DNA of 35,500 nucleotides from a virus: positions 1-35,500 of the IMG/VR virus record IMGVR_UViG_3300049727_000156; one strand, given 5' to 3'. The notes below the pieces were generated by a model. The model saw only the letters and a list, made by a program, of their open reading frames with translations. It did no database searches and was not told where the DNA came from. The position numbers and the translations under genes were made by a program. Each line of letters begins with the position of its first letter. Within the stretch, counting starts at the first letter, position 1. This document shows positions 7,333 through 15,136 of the stretch, in pieces.

Positions 7333-8802
7333 ATGATGGCAAACCCCACGACAAATGTTCCAATTCCGTATCTTTCTGCGAATGGCTTTGTTATGCCCAC
7401 CGAGTCAGAAATTCTTGCCGGCGTCATTGCCGACATGCAGGCAGCTTTCGGGGGTGGCCTTAACCTGAATATCGCGGACACGGCCAGCCTTACCACACCG
7501 CAGGGGCAGCTGGCTACCAGCCTAACCGCCATCATCGCTGACTGCTATTCCCAGTTCCTCGCGCTCTCGGCGCAGGTAGATCCGCAGTACGCGCAGGGGC
7601 TCTACCAGGACGCGCTAGGAAATATCTATTTCATGAATCGGTTCCCCGCGCTGGGCACTACTGTGCAGGCCACGTGTGCGGGGCTGCCCGGCACGGTGAT
7701 CCCCGCGAGCGTGCCCGTGGCGCAGGACGCAGCCGGAAACCAGTACGCGTGCGCGGGCGGCACGATCGGAGCCTCAGGGTCTCTTCCGATGACGTTCGTT
7801 AACATTGCCACCGGCCCGATCGCACTCGCCGGCCAGTTGGCCATCTTCCAAACCATTCCAGGGTGGGACGGTATCACTGGAGCCACGCAGACTACGCTGG
7901 GACAGTCCGTCGAGAGCAGTCAGGAGTTCGAGGCCCGCCGTTCCGCCTCGGTTGCGGCAAATGCCAGCCAGAGTAGTGCCGCAGTCCGTGGCGCCGTGCT
8001 GGCCTCTGGTTCCTCCCTGGTACCTCCGCAGGTTCCTGCCTCCGCCTACGTCTCTGAGAACCCGACCAACGCCACAGTGACCTCTGGTGGGGTCACCCTA
8101 CCGCCAAACAGCCTCTACGTGGCAGTCTCCGGTGGCAATCCAGCCGCGATCGCCAGCGCCATCTGGACGAAGAAAAGCCAAGGATGCAGTTACGCTCCCA
8201 GCGCAATCTTCAATGCCAGTGTCACCGGCACTGCCCTTACGGTGAACTCCGTAAGTTCTGGAGTGGTGGCTGTCGGACAGACCTTGCTGACCAGCGCGGG
8301 CGTCCCTTACGTCACTGCTGCCGGGGCTGCCGTCACCATCGTCAGCGGCAGCGGCACCGCCTGGACCCTTAGCGGGGCACCCTTGGCCACGATTACTGGG
8401 ATCGCCGCCTGGTCCGCCTCCGTTGTGGTCGTCGCGGATGCCGCTTACGCGGCACCGCAGCCTACGTATAACGTCGTCTACACGGTGGCCGTCGCTGTGC
8501 CGGTGAATATCCAGGTCACCCTGGCCCAGGTGAGCAATCCGCCCAGCAACGCGCTGGCCCTGCTCCAGGCCAGCACCGGGCTGGCCACCGCGTTCTCCGG
8601 TGCCGACGGCGGAGCCCCGGTGGCGCAGGTCGGCGCGACGGTCTATGGCTCGCGGTTCTACCAGACAATACTCGGAATCCTGCCGGCAGGGGTGACGGTC
8701 CTCAACGTGCTGGTGGGCTCCGGGTCTCCGACAGCCTACTCGCAGGCGATGCAGGTAAACCAGATTCCCAGTCTCGGGAATATCTCGCTGGTGCTCGCGT
8801 GA
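7333..8802 (+). CDS. Baseplate wedge protein gpJ/gp47-like, with an inserted beta module
   Basis: This 489-residue protein is a baseplate J (Mu gp47-like) wedge protein. Signatures are the N-terminal MPTESEILAGVIADMQAAFG, QLATSLTAIIADCYSQFLAL with DPQYAQGLYQDALGNIYFM, the VSENPTNATVTSGGVTLPPN and LYVAVSGGNPAAIASAIWTK motifs, and AAPQPTYNVVYTVAVAVPV. Residues about 292-362 look like an extra module (ALTV..., VGQTLL, TAWTLSG) between the KKSQGCSY and ADAAYAAPQ motifs, which are normally close together. A similar module occurs in the protein at 13449-14546. Two ATGs lie at 7333 and 7336; either could be used. It overlaps the next gene by four bases. Confidence 0.88.
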   Translation: MMANPTTNVPIPYLSANGFVMPTESEILAGVIADMQAAFGGGLNLNIADTASLTTPQGQLATSLTAIIADCYSQFLALSAQVDPQYAQGLYQDALGNIYFMNRFPALGTTVQATCAGLPGTVIPASVPVAQDAAGNQYACAGGTIGASGSLPMTFVNIATGPIALAGQLAIFQTIPGWDGITGATQTTLGQSVESSQEFEARRSASVAANASQSSAAVRGAVLASGSSLVPPQVPASAYVSENPTNATVTSGGVTLPPNSLYVAVSGGNPAAIASAIWTKKSQGCSYAPSAIFNASVTGTALTVNSVSSGVVAVGQTLLTSAGVPYVTAAGAAVTIVSGSGTAWTLSGAPLATITGIAAWSASVVVVADAAYAAPQPTYNVVYTVAVAVPVNIQVTLAQVSNPPSNALALLQASTGLATAFSGADGGAPVAQVGATVYGSRFYQTILGILPAGVTVLNVLVGSGSPTAYSQAMQVNQIPSLGNISLVLA

Positions 8803-9467
8803 TCGACCTTGAGAGTACCATCCTCGCGCAGTATGCTAACAGCCCAGTTCTGCTGGCGCTGGTGACCAACATGAACACCTGCATCGATCCCACGGCGAAC
8901 CTAAACAATTTTTACAACCAAGTCCGCAACGTAGTTACCGCGCAAGGCTACGGCCTGGACGTCTGGGGCCGGATCGTCGGCGTGCAACGGACCATCACCC
9001 TCCCCAGCAGTATGTCCGCGATGTACCTGCGGGAGTCTGCGGCAGGCTCGCCGCTTGGCCCTGGCGGCTCCGCCCCGCTGTGGGACGGCTCCCTCAGCGG
9101 TACGAACTTCCGGCTGTCGGACGACGCTTTTCGCTCCCTCATACTCACCAAGGCGCTGTCCAACATAAGCCTGTGTTCGGCGCAGGCCATCAACCAGCAG
9201 TTGCGTAATTTGTTCGGTCCGCGTTGCTACGCCGTGGACATGGGCGGGATGCGGCTGCAGATAGTCTTCGAGAACACGCTCTCGCTGGTCAACCTCTACA
9301 TACTGACCCAGTCCAGTGCCCTGGCGCGCCCTTGCGGCGTGCGGGCGTGGATTCTGACTGGGTGGTCGCCGAACACATTTCTGGGATTCCGGGAGGCCGG
9401 AAGCACCAGCCAGCCGCTCAGCTACGGACCTTTCTTTTCCGGCAACTACCTGCCCATCGCTTACTAG
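8799..9467 (+). CDS. DUF2612 baseplate/tail protein (gpI-like position)
   Basis: This 222-residue protein begins at GTG 8799 in the GTGA overlap with the gpJ-like gene. The N-terminal ILAQYANSPVLLALVTNMN and NLNNFYNQVRNVVTAQGYGL followed by DVWGRIVGVQR are the recognisable DUF2612 pattern; SALARPCGVR and the C-terminal FREAGSTSQPLSYGPF region complete it. DUF2612 proteins occupy the place of gpI/gp48-like baseplate proteins and probably connect wedges to fibres. The position, between gpJ and the tail fibre, agrees. Confidence 0.85.
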   Translation: MIDLESTILAQYANSPVLLALVTNMNTCIDPTANLNNFYNQVRNVVTAQGYGLDVWGRIVGVQRTITLPSSMSAMYLRESAAGSPLGPGGSAPLWDGSLSGTNFRLSDDAFRSLILTKALSNISLCSAQAINQQLRNLFGPRCYAVDMGGMRLQIVFENTLSLVNLYILTQSSALARPCGVRAWILTGWSPNTFLGFREAGSTSQPLSYGPFFSGNYLPIAY

Positions 9468-9476
9468 GAGCCAGAC

Positions 9477-10967
9477 ATGACCCTCACTTTCCCAACTCTA
9501 ATCCCGGCGGCCTGGGGCTCCGGCTCAGGACCTAACAAGGGGCTGTTTAACACCCTTGGAACGGTCACGTCCGGTGTGCTGGCGGCAGGAGCGACGCTCT
9601 CCCCCAACGCCTCACTCTACGATGGGTTCCCGATCATTGACATGACCAGTCCACTGGCTGGCGGTGTACCGCCGGCAGGCGCCGACTTCAACGGTGCACT
9701 TGCCCTGATCACTTCTTTCCAGGCGTGGGTCAACGCCGGTGGTCAGTTCCCATTCAACGCCACTCTGGCAGCATCCATCGGTGGGTATCAGCCCGGCATG
9801 GAGGTACAGCTGAACACCGGCCTCGCTTCGGTGGTCTGCCTCACCGCCAACAACAGCACCGACCCCAACACTCTCACCACCACCCAGCTTGCCAACGGAT
9901 CGGCCGGGTGGGTCTATTCCGGCGGCAACGGGGCCATCCCCGGGACCGCGAACACCTTCGCCATGCGCGATGCCAACGGGGCACTCACCGGGCAGGCCCT
10001 CCAGGTCGGGACTGCGGTCGCCGGGTTCGCAGCAGGCTCGGTCTACCTCCATGCAGCAGATGGCCTCACTGCCTGGGCCAAGGCGGGCGGCACCTACGAT
10101 TTCTCGGTCTTGACCCCTGGCGGCGCGGTCGCGGTGGGCCTGCTCACCGGCACGAACAACTGGTCTTTCGCGGGCCAGGTGACGGCCAGCCAGTTTAATG
10201 GCTCAGGGGCGGGGCTCACTGGCATCGGTGGCCAGATCCAGAGCGTCACCGGAACGGTCGGTTCCAATACCCTGACCGTCGGGCTAAGCCCAACCACCCT
10301 GACCTTCCGGTCCGCGACGCTCGGTCTCGGCTCCGTCACCAACCTTTCCAACGGCTCCGCACTCTCCCTGGTCGTGCCCTCCGGTGCGACGCTCGGCACC
10401 GTCAGCGGGCAGCAGAGCTCCATCGCAGTCCTCGCTCTCAACAACGCGGGCGTGGTCGCTCTGGCCGTGGTGAATCTCGCCGGCGGCGTGAACCTGGACG
10501 AGACCACCCTCATCAGCAGCACGGCCATTTCCGCCGGCGCCACCTCTGCCACCACGGTCTATTCGGCAGCGAGTCTCACGTCTGTGCCCTTCCGGGTCGT
10601 CGGGTACATCACCTCCACCCAGGCCACCGCGGGCACCTGGGCCACCGCGCCTTCCCTGGTCCAGGGAGAGGGCGGTCAGGCGATGGTTGCCATGCAGTCG
10701 CTCGGTATGGGCCAAACTTGGCAAAACGTCACCGGTAGCCGTGCATTTAGCACTACATATTACAACACTACCTCACGCCCGATTTTCGTCTACCCGAGCT
10801 GGAGCAACAGTGTCAACACCACTGTGACATTCACCATAAACGGTGTCACGGCAGGCAATATAAACGGTTACGGGACAGCCTCAGGTGGGGGGTTCATCGT
10901 GCCACCGGGAACGTCCTATTCGGTCATCGCTGGCCAGACGCTGACCACTTGGTTTGAACTGCGATAA
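9477..10967 (+). CDS. Tail fibre / receptor-binding protein
   Basis: This 496-residue Gly/Ser/Thr/Ala-rich beta protein is the likely tail fibre. The N-terminal 140 residues resemble baseplate-attachment regions of other fibres, with FNATLAASIGGYQPGMEVQL and a CLTANNSTDPNTL segment. The middle is repetitive low-complexity beta sequence (about 150-340). The C-terminal 100 residues, with aromatic and polar residues (PIFVYPSWSNSVNTTVTFTI), are the probable receptor-binding tip. The C-terminal region uses slightly more AT-rich codons than the middle, as often seen in exchanged tips; I did not measure this. AGGAGCCAGAC precedes the ATG. A fibre chaperone gene follows directly. Confidence 0.75.
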   Translation: MTLTFPTLIPAAWGSGSGPNKGLFNTLGTVTSGVLAAGATLSPNASLYDGFPIIDMTSPLAGGVPPAGADFNGALALITSFQAWVNAGGQFPFNATLAASIGGYQPGMEVQLNTGLASVVCLTANNSTDPNTLTTTQLANGSAGWVYSGGNGAIPGTANTFAMRDANGALTGQALQVGTAVAGFAAGSVYLHAADGLTAWAKAGGTYDFSVLTPGGAVAVGLLTGTNNWSFAGQVTASQFNGSGAGLTGIGGQIQSVTGTVGSNTLTVGLSPTTLTFRSATLGLGSVTNLSNGSALSLVVPSGATLGTVSGQQSSIAVLALNNAGVVALAVVNLAGGVNLDETTLISSTAISAGATSATTVYSAASLTSVPFRVVGYITSTQATAGTWATAPSLVQGEGGQAMVAMQSLGMGQTWQNVTGSRAFSTTYYNTTSRPIFVYPSWSNSVNTTVTFTINGVTAGNINGYGTASGGGFIVPPGTSYSVIAGQTLTTWFELR

Positions 10968-10979
10968 GGAGAAAATCAC

Positions 10980-11306
10980 ATGAGCTTTTTCAAGGATCCC
11001 CAGAATAATCTGCATTTTCTCGATGATGACGCCTTCGAATACCTCCTCCCGGAGGGGAGCGTCCTGATCACCGATGCGGAGGCAGAAGAGATTCGGGCAA
11101 CAGCTACTGCACGCGCCTCAGCCTCCCCGGCGGCGATCATCGCCGCAGCCCAAGCGGCGCTGGATAAGAGCGACATCCAGGTGCTGCGCTGCTATGAGAC
11201 GAGCGCGCCGCTCCCCGCCGCGTGGGTGACCTACCGGCAGCAGCTGCGCGATGTGATCTCGGGCCGGGCCGCAGGGTCCGTTCCGGAGCACCCGGCATGG
11301 CCATGA
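10980..11306 (+). CDS. Tail fibre assembly chaperone
   Basis: This 108-residue protein resembles tail fibre assembly chaperones (Tfa / Phage_tail_APC type). The N-terminal part has the pattern FFKDPQNNLHFLDDDAFEYL followed by LLPEGSVLITDAEAEEI, as in domains that pair a fibre-like element with a helical part. The C-terminal AALDKSDIQVLRCYE, AWVTYRQQLRDVISG and PEHPAWP is the conserved assembly-chaperone motif set. It would help fold or trimerise the fibre encoded just upstream. AAGGAGAAAATCAC precedes the ATG. It is the last gene of the tail operon; an oppositely oriented gene follows. Confidence 0.8.
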   Translation: MSFFKDPQNNLHFLDDDAFEYLLPEGSVLITDAEAEEIRATATARASASPAAIIAAAQAALDKSDIQVLRCYETSAPLPAAWVTYRQQLRDVISGRAAGSVPEHPAWP

Positions 11307-11323
11307 GGAAGAGACTCAAATAC

Positions 11324-12169
11324 CTACGGGACCGGATTGGTAAGTGACTGCATCGCTGCTGCGAATCGGCATCCGATTTCGTACTCAGCCTGTCCTCCCT
11401 CGTCTGGCCCCTGCCCAAGGGTGAGATCATCGGTCGAGAAAATAACGACGTGTGGGACCTCGGTCGCAACGGCAGTCTCAGCATCTTGGACCTGCTGTCC
11501 ACATCCCTCGCCGACGTAACGGTGGATTTGGGCAATAACCACTGGAAGGGCGGGTACTCCCACGTCATGTCGAAGGTCTTCGATGAAGGCCGCCAACCTC
11601 TGATGATACTGCGCAGCGGCCGCACCCCCCGCAATTGCATCTGACTCACCCTGGAGCCACAGAAGGCCCGCGAGGTGAAAACCTCCGGAGATCTGGGCGT
11701 CAGAAAGCCCGGCTTTGATAGTCTTGAGAAGCGCGACATAGCCGGGAAATGCCCCGCCGGCAGACGGGGACCGCCAGAAAGTGTCCATGCTAGTGCTTGG
11801 CACGGCGCACTTGATAAGATACACCGGTCCTGGCGTAGACTTCGCGAAACCAAGTTCAGGTCCGATGTAGGAGTGGTTGCACCCGAGACCGGTTGTGATA
11901 GGTGTCCAGTGCCCAAGAACATCAGGCGCGCAGGTTCCACCGTCGTAGAGGTAACTGTCCAACGGCGGGTTAGCTTGCTCGGTGTCCAACTCACAAACTT
12001 GGCCCGCTCCCGCTGCGTTGGACTGCCCTGCCAAGATGTACACCGGCGTCGGTCCAGTGCCGGTCACGCCGATGACAGGGGCTTTCTGTGGGCTTGGCAT
12101 CTCTGTGCCGTGCTGCCCGACACAGCCGGTGGATAGCAGCAGTAATGACAACAGGAATTGGGTGCGCAT
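11324..12169 (-). CDS. Exported SASA-family acetylesterase (sialate O-acetylesterase-like), probable lipoprotein
   Basis: This 281-residue protein belongs to the SASA / carbohydrate esterase 6 group, which removes O-acetyl groups from sugars. The N-terminus is a signal peptide (MRTQFLLSLLLLSTGC) ending in a relaxed lipobox at Cys16, so it is probably anchored in an envelope membrane. Block I is VYILAGQSNAAG, with the nucleophile Ser in GQSN; a second family block is LLWLQGESDA. The C-terminal block, where the family usually has Asp-x-x-His, reads LGQGPDEGGQAEYEIG and lacks the His, so activity may be altered. It is the only minus-strand gene in the left arm and has GAGGAG and a TATAAT box upstream. 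It may modify host surface sugars (superinfection exclusion) or be tail-associated; this is inference. Confidence 0.8.
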   Translation of the reverse strand: MRTQFLLSLLLLSTGCVGQHGTEMPSPQKAPVIGVTGTGPTPVYILAGQSNAAGAGQVCELDTEQANPPLDSYLYDGGTCAPDVLGHWTPITTGLGCNHSYIGPELGFAKSTPGPVYLIKCAVPSTSMDTFWRSPSAGGAFPGYVALLKTIKAGLSDAQISGGFHLAGLLWLQGESDAIAGGAAAAQYHQRLAAFIEDLRHDVGVPALPVVIAQIHRYVGEGCGQQVQDAETAVATEVPHVVIFSTDDLTLGQGPDEGGQAEYEIGCRFAAAMQSLTNPVP

Positions 12170-12219
12170 GGTTTAGCTCCTCGTTCGGGCGCACGCAGAC
12201 AGCTGTGGCGCCTCTATTA

Positions 12220-12225
12220 ATTATA
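12220..12225 (-). promoter_or_regulatory. Putative -10 box of the esterase gene
   Basis: On the minus strand this reads TATAAT, an exact match to the sigma-70 -10 consensus, about 50 bases upstream of the esterase ATG. No good -35 hexamer is seen 16-18 bases further upstream. An own promoter would fit a moron gene lying against its neighbours. The gap 12170-12333 contains nothing else I can name. Confidence 0.35.
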
Positions 12226-12333
12226 GGTGCATTACGACGCCGCACACAGGAAATATTGTTAGCGTCTGGATAAAGACCACCTACTCCCGATATCGAACCA
12301 CCACAGCTGATAACACTAGCACAGGTAACAAAT

Positions 12334-12504
12334 ATGTCCAAGGCCCGAGAGCACTCGATCAAATCACCAGAAACAAGGGAAGAGAAAATACAGAAGAGGA
12401 TGCTCGACAGATTACGCGCGTCGCGCGCCTTGGAAGAACAGTTCGCAGCCACGCTTGATCCACGACAATTTCAAACAAAGGAGCACGAAGATGGAAGGAA
12501 TTAG
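12334..12504 (+). CDS. Small hypothetical protein at the head of the lysis region
   Basis: This 56-codon frame starts at ATG 12334 after CAGGTAACAAAT and ends at TAG 12502-12504, overlapping the next gene's start by 14 bases. The product is highly charged and basic (many R, K, E; for example EEKIQKRMLDRLRASRALEE) and probably helical. I do not recognise it. It could be a real small gene coupled to the next one or a leader peptide. Confidence 0.4.
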   Translation: MSKAREHSIKSPETREEKIQKRMLDRLRASRALEEQFAATLDPRQFQTKEHEDGRN

Positions 12505-12898
12505 TTTTGAGGTCTGGGTGTACCGTGGCGTGCTCGCTGTACTCCTGAGCGCGCTCTGGTGGTTCATACGGCGCGAGGTCAGCAAGAAGGACGACATCTG
12601 GAAGGTCGTCAAGGAAAACCAGAGCACGAACCAGAAGGCACTCGAGGACACGCGCAAGAGCTTCAACGGTGCGCTCACGGACACCGTAGAAAGGTTCCAG
12701 CTTTCTATGGATCGCATGGATGAGACCGTGAAGAGCATTGGTACGGCGATCAGTGATCTTAATGTCACCGTCGGACGTTCCTACGCCACCCGCGACGAAC
12801 TCAATGACGTGAAGAAGGAGCTCAAGGACGACCTTAGGCGCGACCTCGCGAACTGCGCGGGCCGCCGTAAACCAAATTTCTGTGATGAGGGGTGTTGA
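12491..12898 (+). CDS. Membrane protein with cytoplasmic coiled coil, holin-region
   Basis: This 135-residue protein has one N-terminal membrane helix (about residues 9-24, VYRGVLAVLLSALWWF) followed by RRE and a long charged helical region with coiled-coil character (about 30-120), ending in a Cys-containing tail (CAGRRKPNFCDEGC). Positive charges after the helix suggest a cytoplasmic C-terminus. I chose ATG 12491 because AAAGGAG lies at the right distance; an upstream ATG at 12455 has no ribosome site. It ends one base before the endolysin start. Its place suggests a lysis-related membrane protein (holin or XhlA-like helper), but the sequence alone does not prove this. Confidence 0.65.
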   Translation: MEGISFEVWVYRGVLAVLLSALWWFIRREVSKKDDIWKVVKENQSTNQKALEDTRKSFNGALTDTVERFQLSMDRMDETVKSIGTAISDLNVTVGRSYATRDELNDVKKELKDDLRRDLANCAGRRKPNFCDEGC

Positions 12899-12899
12899 T

Positions 12900-13436
12900 A
12901 TGGCAGATTTCATGATGGCGCTGCCCTTCGTGCTCAACAACGAGGGCGCCAACCTTCCCCATGGTGGTAAGTGCGACATCCCCGGGGACAGCGGGGGACG
13001 CACCAACAACGGCATCTCCACTCCGGCACTGGCCGACTTCAACTCTCGCCATCCGGAGCTCGGGTTCCCCAGCGACACGTGGGCGCTCTCCAACGACCAG
13101 ATCGCCACGGTCTACCGGATAGGGTTCTGGAAATTTGACGGGATCAACGACCAGCCCTGCGCCACGAAGATCTTCGATATGGACGTCAATATGGGACTGC
13201 CCAGCGGTGTCTTGCTTGCGCAGAAAGCCGCCAACCACCTTGGTGCCGGCATCGTCGAGGATGGCCACTATGGTCCCGGGACGGAAGCCGCACTGAACGC
13301 CTGCGACCCTACCAAGCTGATGGACGCGCTGGTCTCCGTCAGTAATGACCACTATCAGAACATCGCCTCGGCGCATCCGAACGACCTCAAATTTCTCAAT
13401 ACCTGGCTCCGCCGAGCCTCACTCATTCCTGCTTGA
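12900..13436 (+). CDS. Endolysin, glycoside hydrolase family 108 muramidase
   Basis: This 178-residue enzyme degrades the peptidoglycan glycan strand at the end of infection. The catalytic region starts with FVLNNEGAN, where Glu15 matches the catalytic Glu of the GH108 EGG motif, followed by DIPGDSGGRTNNGIST, the conserved D-x-GG-x-T-x-x-GI block. The C-terminal half (FDMDVNMG, AANHLGAGIVEDGHYGPGTE, then DHYQNIA) matches the peptidoglycan-binding domain that accompanies GH108. There is no signal peptide, so a holin is needed for export. I preferred ATG 12900 with AGGGG upstream to GTG 12882, which would overlap the previous gene. Confidence 0.9.
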   Translation: MADFMMALPFVLNNEGANLPHGGKCDIPGDSGGRTNNGISTPALADFNSRHPELGFPSDTWALSNDQIATVYRIGFWKFDGINDQPCATKIFDMDVNMGLPSGVLLAQKAANHLGAGIVEDGHYGPGTEAALNACDPTKLMDALVSVSNDHYQNIASAHPNDLKFLNTWLRRASLIPA

Positions 13437-13448
13437 AGGAGCTGAACC

Positions 13449-14546
13449 ATGCCCATTTCTCTCGCCATCTCCGGCCTAGCCAATGCGGCGCTGGCCAATG
13501 CGCCGAACTACCAGCACGCACTTGCCTACAACGCGGTGCAGAGCGTCCTTCTCACCGGCCGCAACGCAGCCATGCCCGCTGCGAACCTCGCCGATATCTG
13601 GGGATATCCTGCCATCGCTGCTGGCCAGCCGGTACGTGTGCTTCCAACAGCGGCCTACGCCATGGCGGTCGTGTCTGACAGTGCGGCCGACAGTGGTATT
13701 TCCACTGGCTCGGCTACGGGCGGCTCTGCGTCGTTCGCCACCAACGTGATGACTCTCACCGTCGCGCCCACCGTCGGCGCTATCCAGATCGGGCAGGCCG
13801 TCACCGCTGCCGGTGTCGCAGCCGGAACCTACATCGCCGCGCTGGCAACGGGCACCATCAACCAGGTGGGCTCAACCTACACCCTCAGCACCTCGCCCGG
13901 CACCATCGTGGCAGAGTCCATCGCGACGTCCGCAGCACCGGGTGCTGCCACGCTGCTCATCAGTTACCTCGACGCGCTCTACGCGTCGCACTACGCGATC
14001 TTCGTTCTCAATGGCACGACTCCCGTCACCGTTGCTGCCAGCATCGATGGCGGCGCGGGTGGAGCGGTCAGCAACGTGCTGCGGCAGAATGGCATGGAAG
14101 TACTCACCGCAGGCGCCAACCTCGTCAACATTGGCAACCTATACGCCTGCGACAGTACGAACACCTACGCTGCCGGCGTCCCTGTCACGACCACGAAGGT
14201 GTTCGACTTCACGGTCGCGGGCGACAACGTCGACTCCAACTGCGCCTACACCATTCCGGCTGGCTACCAGGGCATGTTGCTTCAGATGATACCCGCCATC
14301 AACGACGTCACGGCCACCCCCAAGTTCGGCAAGTGCCGCGTGGGAATGACCACCGGAAGCAATGGTATCTTCCGTGGCTTCGATCTCGGTGGTCTTTCGA
14401 GCAACAACAATCCCGTTCCGATCACGCCTGCGCTCTTCCCGCTGATTCCTCCCATGAGCGACATTCGCATGCAGGGGCAGGTCAGCGCGGCCACCGAAAT
14501 GGCGTGTATCAATCAGCTCGTCATCTGGCCGGTCGTCGGTCCCTGA
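13449..14546 (+). CDS. Virion-like beta protein with an inserted module, unknown role
   Basis: This 365-residue Ala/Gly/Thr-rich protein starts after AAGGAGCTGAACC. The parts about 50-85 and 165-365 resemble beta-sandwich virion proteins found in several phage groups (DIWGYPAI, VVSDSAADSG, LISYLDALY, FVLNGTTPVTV, RQNGMEVLTAG, YTIPAGYQGML). Between VVSDSAADSGISTGSA and PGAATLLISYLDA, residues about 90-155 carry an extra module (MTLTV..., IGQAVTAAGV, TYTLSTSP) like the one in the gpJ-like protein at 7333-8802. A role as capsid decoration, head fibre or extra tail protein is possible. Its place inside the lysis region, far from the tail operon, is odd. Family resemblance is from memory. Confidence 0.6.
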   Translation: MPISLAISGLANAALANAPNYQHALAYNAVQSVLLTGRNAAMPAANLADIWGYPAIAAGQPVRVLPTAAYAMAVVSDSAADSGISTGSATGGSASFATNVMTLTVAPTVGAIQIGQAVTAAGVAAGTYIAALATGTINQVGSTYTLSTSPGTIVAESIATSAAPGAATLLISYLDALYASHYAIFVLNGTTPVTVAASIDGGAGGAVSNVLRQNGMEVLTAGANLVNIGNLYACDSTNTYAAGVPVTTTKVFDFTVAGDNVDSNCAYTIPAGYQGMLLQMIPAINDVTATPKFGKCRVGMTTGSNGIFRGFDLGGLSSNNNPVPITPALFPLIPPMSDIRMQGQVSAATEMACINQLVIWPVVGP

Positions 14547-14630
14547 CCGTGGCCGCGCCTGATCCTTATCTGCCCGACCCATATCTGGGCGAGCTTGACT
14601 ACTACGATCTTCAACCAACAGGAGGTACAG

Positions 14631-14948
14631 ATGCCCGAATGGATCAAGAAATTATTCCTCTGGCTTCGCAAGACCATCGGTGGGATGGTGACGGAGCACG
14701 ACAACAAGACGCATGATCTGGTGAAGCACGGAGGGTGGATCGGTCTGCTCTCCGTGGTCTCCAGTCACTTCTACCAGCTCTACCAGTCCGTCCACGGTGT
14801 CGCGAACGGGGCCGCTGCGGTTCCCGTCCCGACGCCCAAGGAGCTCGCCGTCGCCGTCGCCGTCGTTCTTGGCGCCACCGGCGCGGGCGTGGCCTTAAAG
14901 CGGACCTCTGAACACGACGATCCCAAGGACGAAGGAGGTGCACAGTGA
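14631..14948 (+). CDS. Small membrane protein, holin candidate
   Basis: This 105-residue protein has an amphipathic/basic N-terminus (MPEWIKKLFLWLRKTIG), a moderately hydrophobic stretch (about 38-58, GWIGLLSVVSSHFYQLYQSV) and a second clear hydrophobic helix (about 73-92, ELAVAVAVVLGATGAGVALK), with a charged C-terminal tail. This is the shape of a class II holin or holin-like protein. AGGAGGTACAG gives a strong ribosome site for ATG 14631, preferred to ATG 14595. It overlaps the next small membrane gene by four bases. The assignment rests on topology and place. Confidence 0.6.
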   Translation: MPEWIKKLFLWLRKTIGGMVTEHDNKTHDLVKHGGWIGLLSVVSSHFYQLYQSVHGVANGAAAVPVPTPKELAVAVAVVLGATGAGVALKRTSEHDDPKDEGGAQ

Positions 14949-15136
14949 ATATCGCCATCAGTATTCTCTCATTCCTGCTGTTTCTTCTGCTGGTGTGCGT
15001 CTACCGGATCGCCCACAACTCACATGTCAGTGAGGACTGGGACAGCTTCGGCAAGATGGTCCCCACCTTCGGTGCCCTTGTTCTCTGCACCGTGGCGTGG
15101 GCCATCCTGATCGTCATCAAGCTGGTGCGGCATTGA
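14945..15136 (+). CDS. Small two-helix membrane protein, holin or antiholin candidate
   Basis: This 63-residue protein starts at GTG 14945 inside the previous gene's stop (GTGA) behind GGAGGTGCACA. It has two hydrophobic helices (about 3-22, IAISILSFLLFLLLVCVYRI, and 40-60, VPTFGALVLCTVAWAILIVI) with a short charged loop between and a basic C-terminus, typical of class II holins. Together with the gene before it, this could be a holin/antiholin pair. No family is recognised. Confidence 0.6.
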   Translation: MNIAISILSFLLFLLLVCVYRIAHNSHVSEDWDSFGKMVPTFGALVLCTVAWAILIVIKLVRH

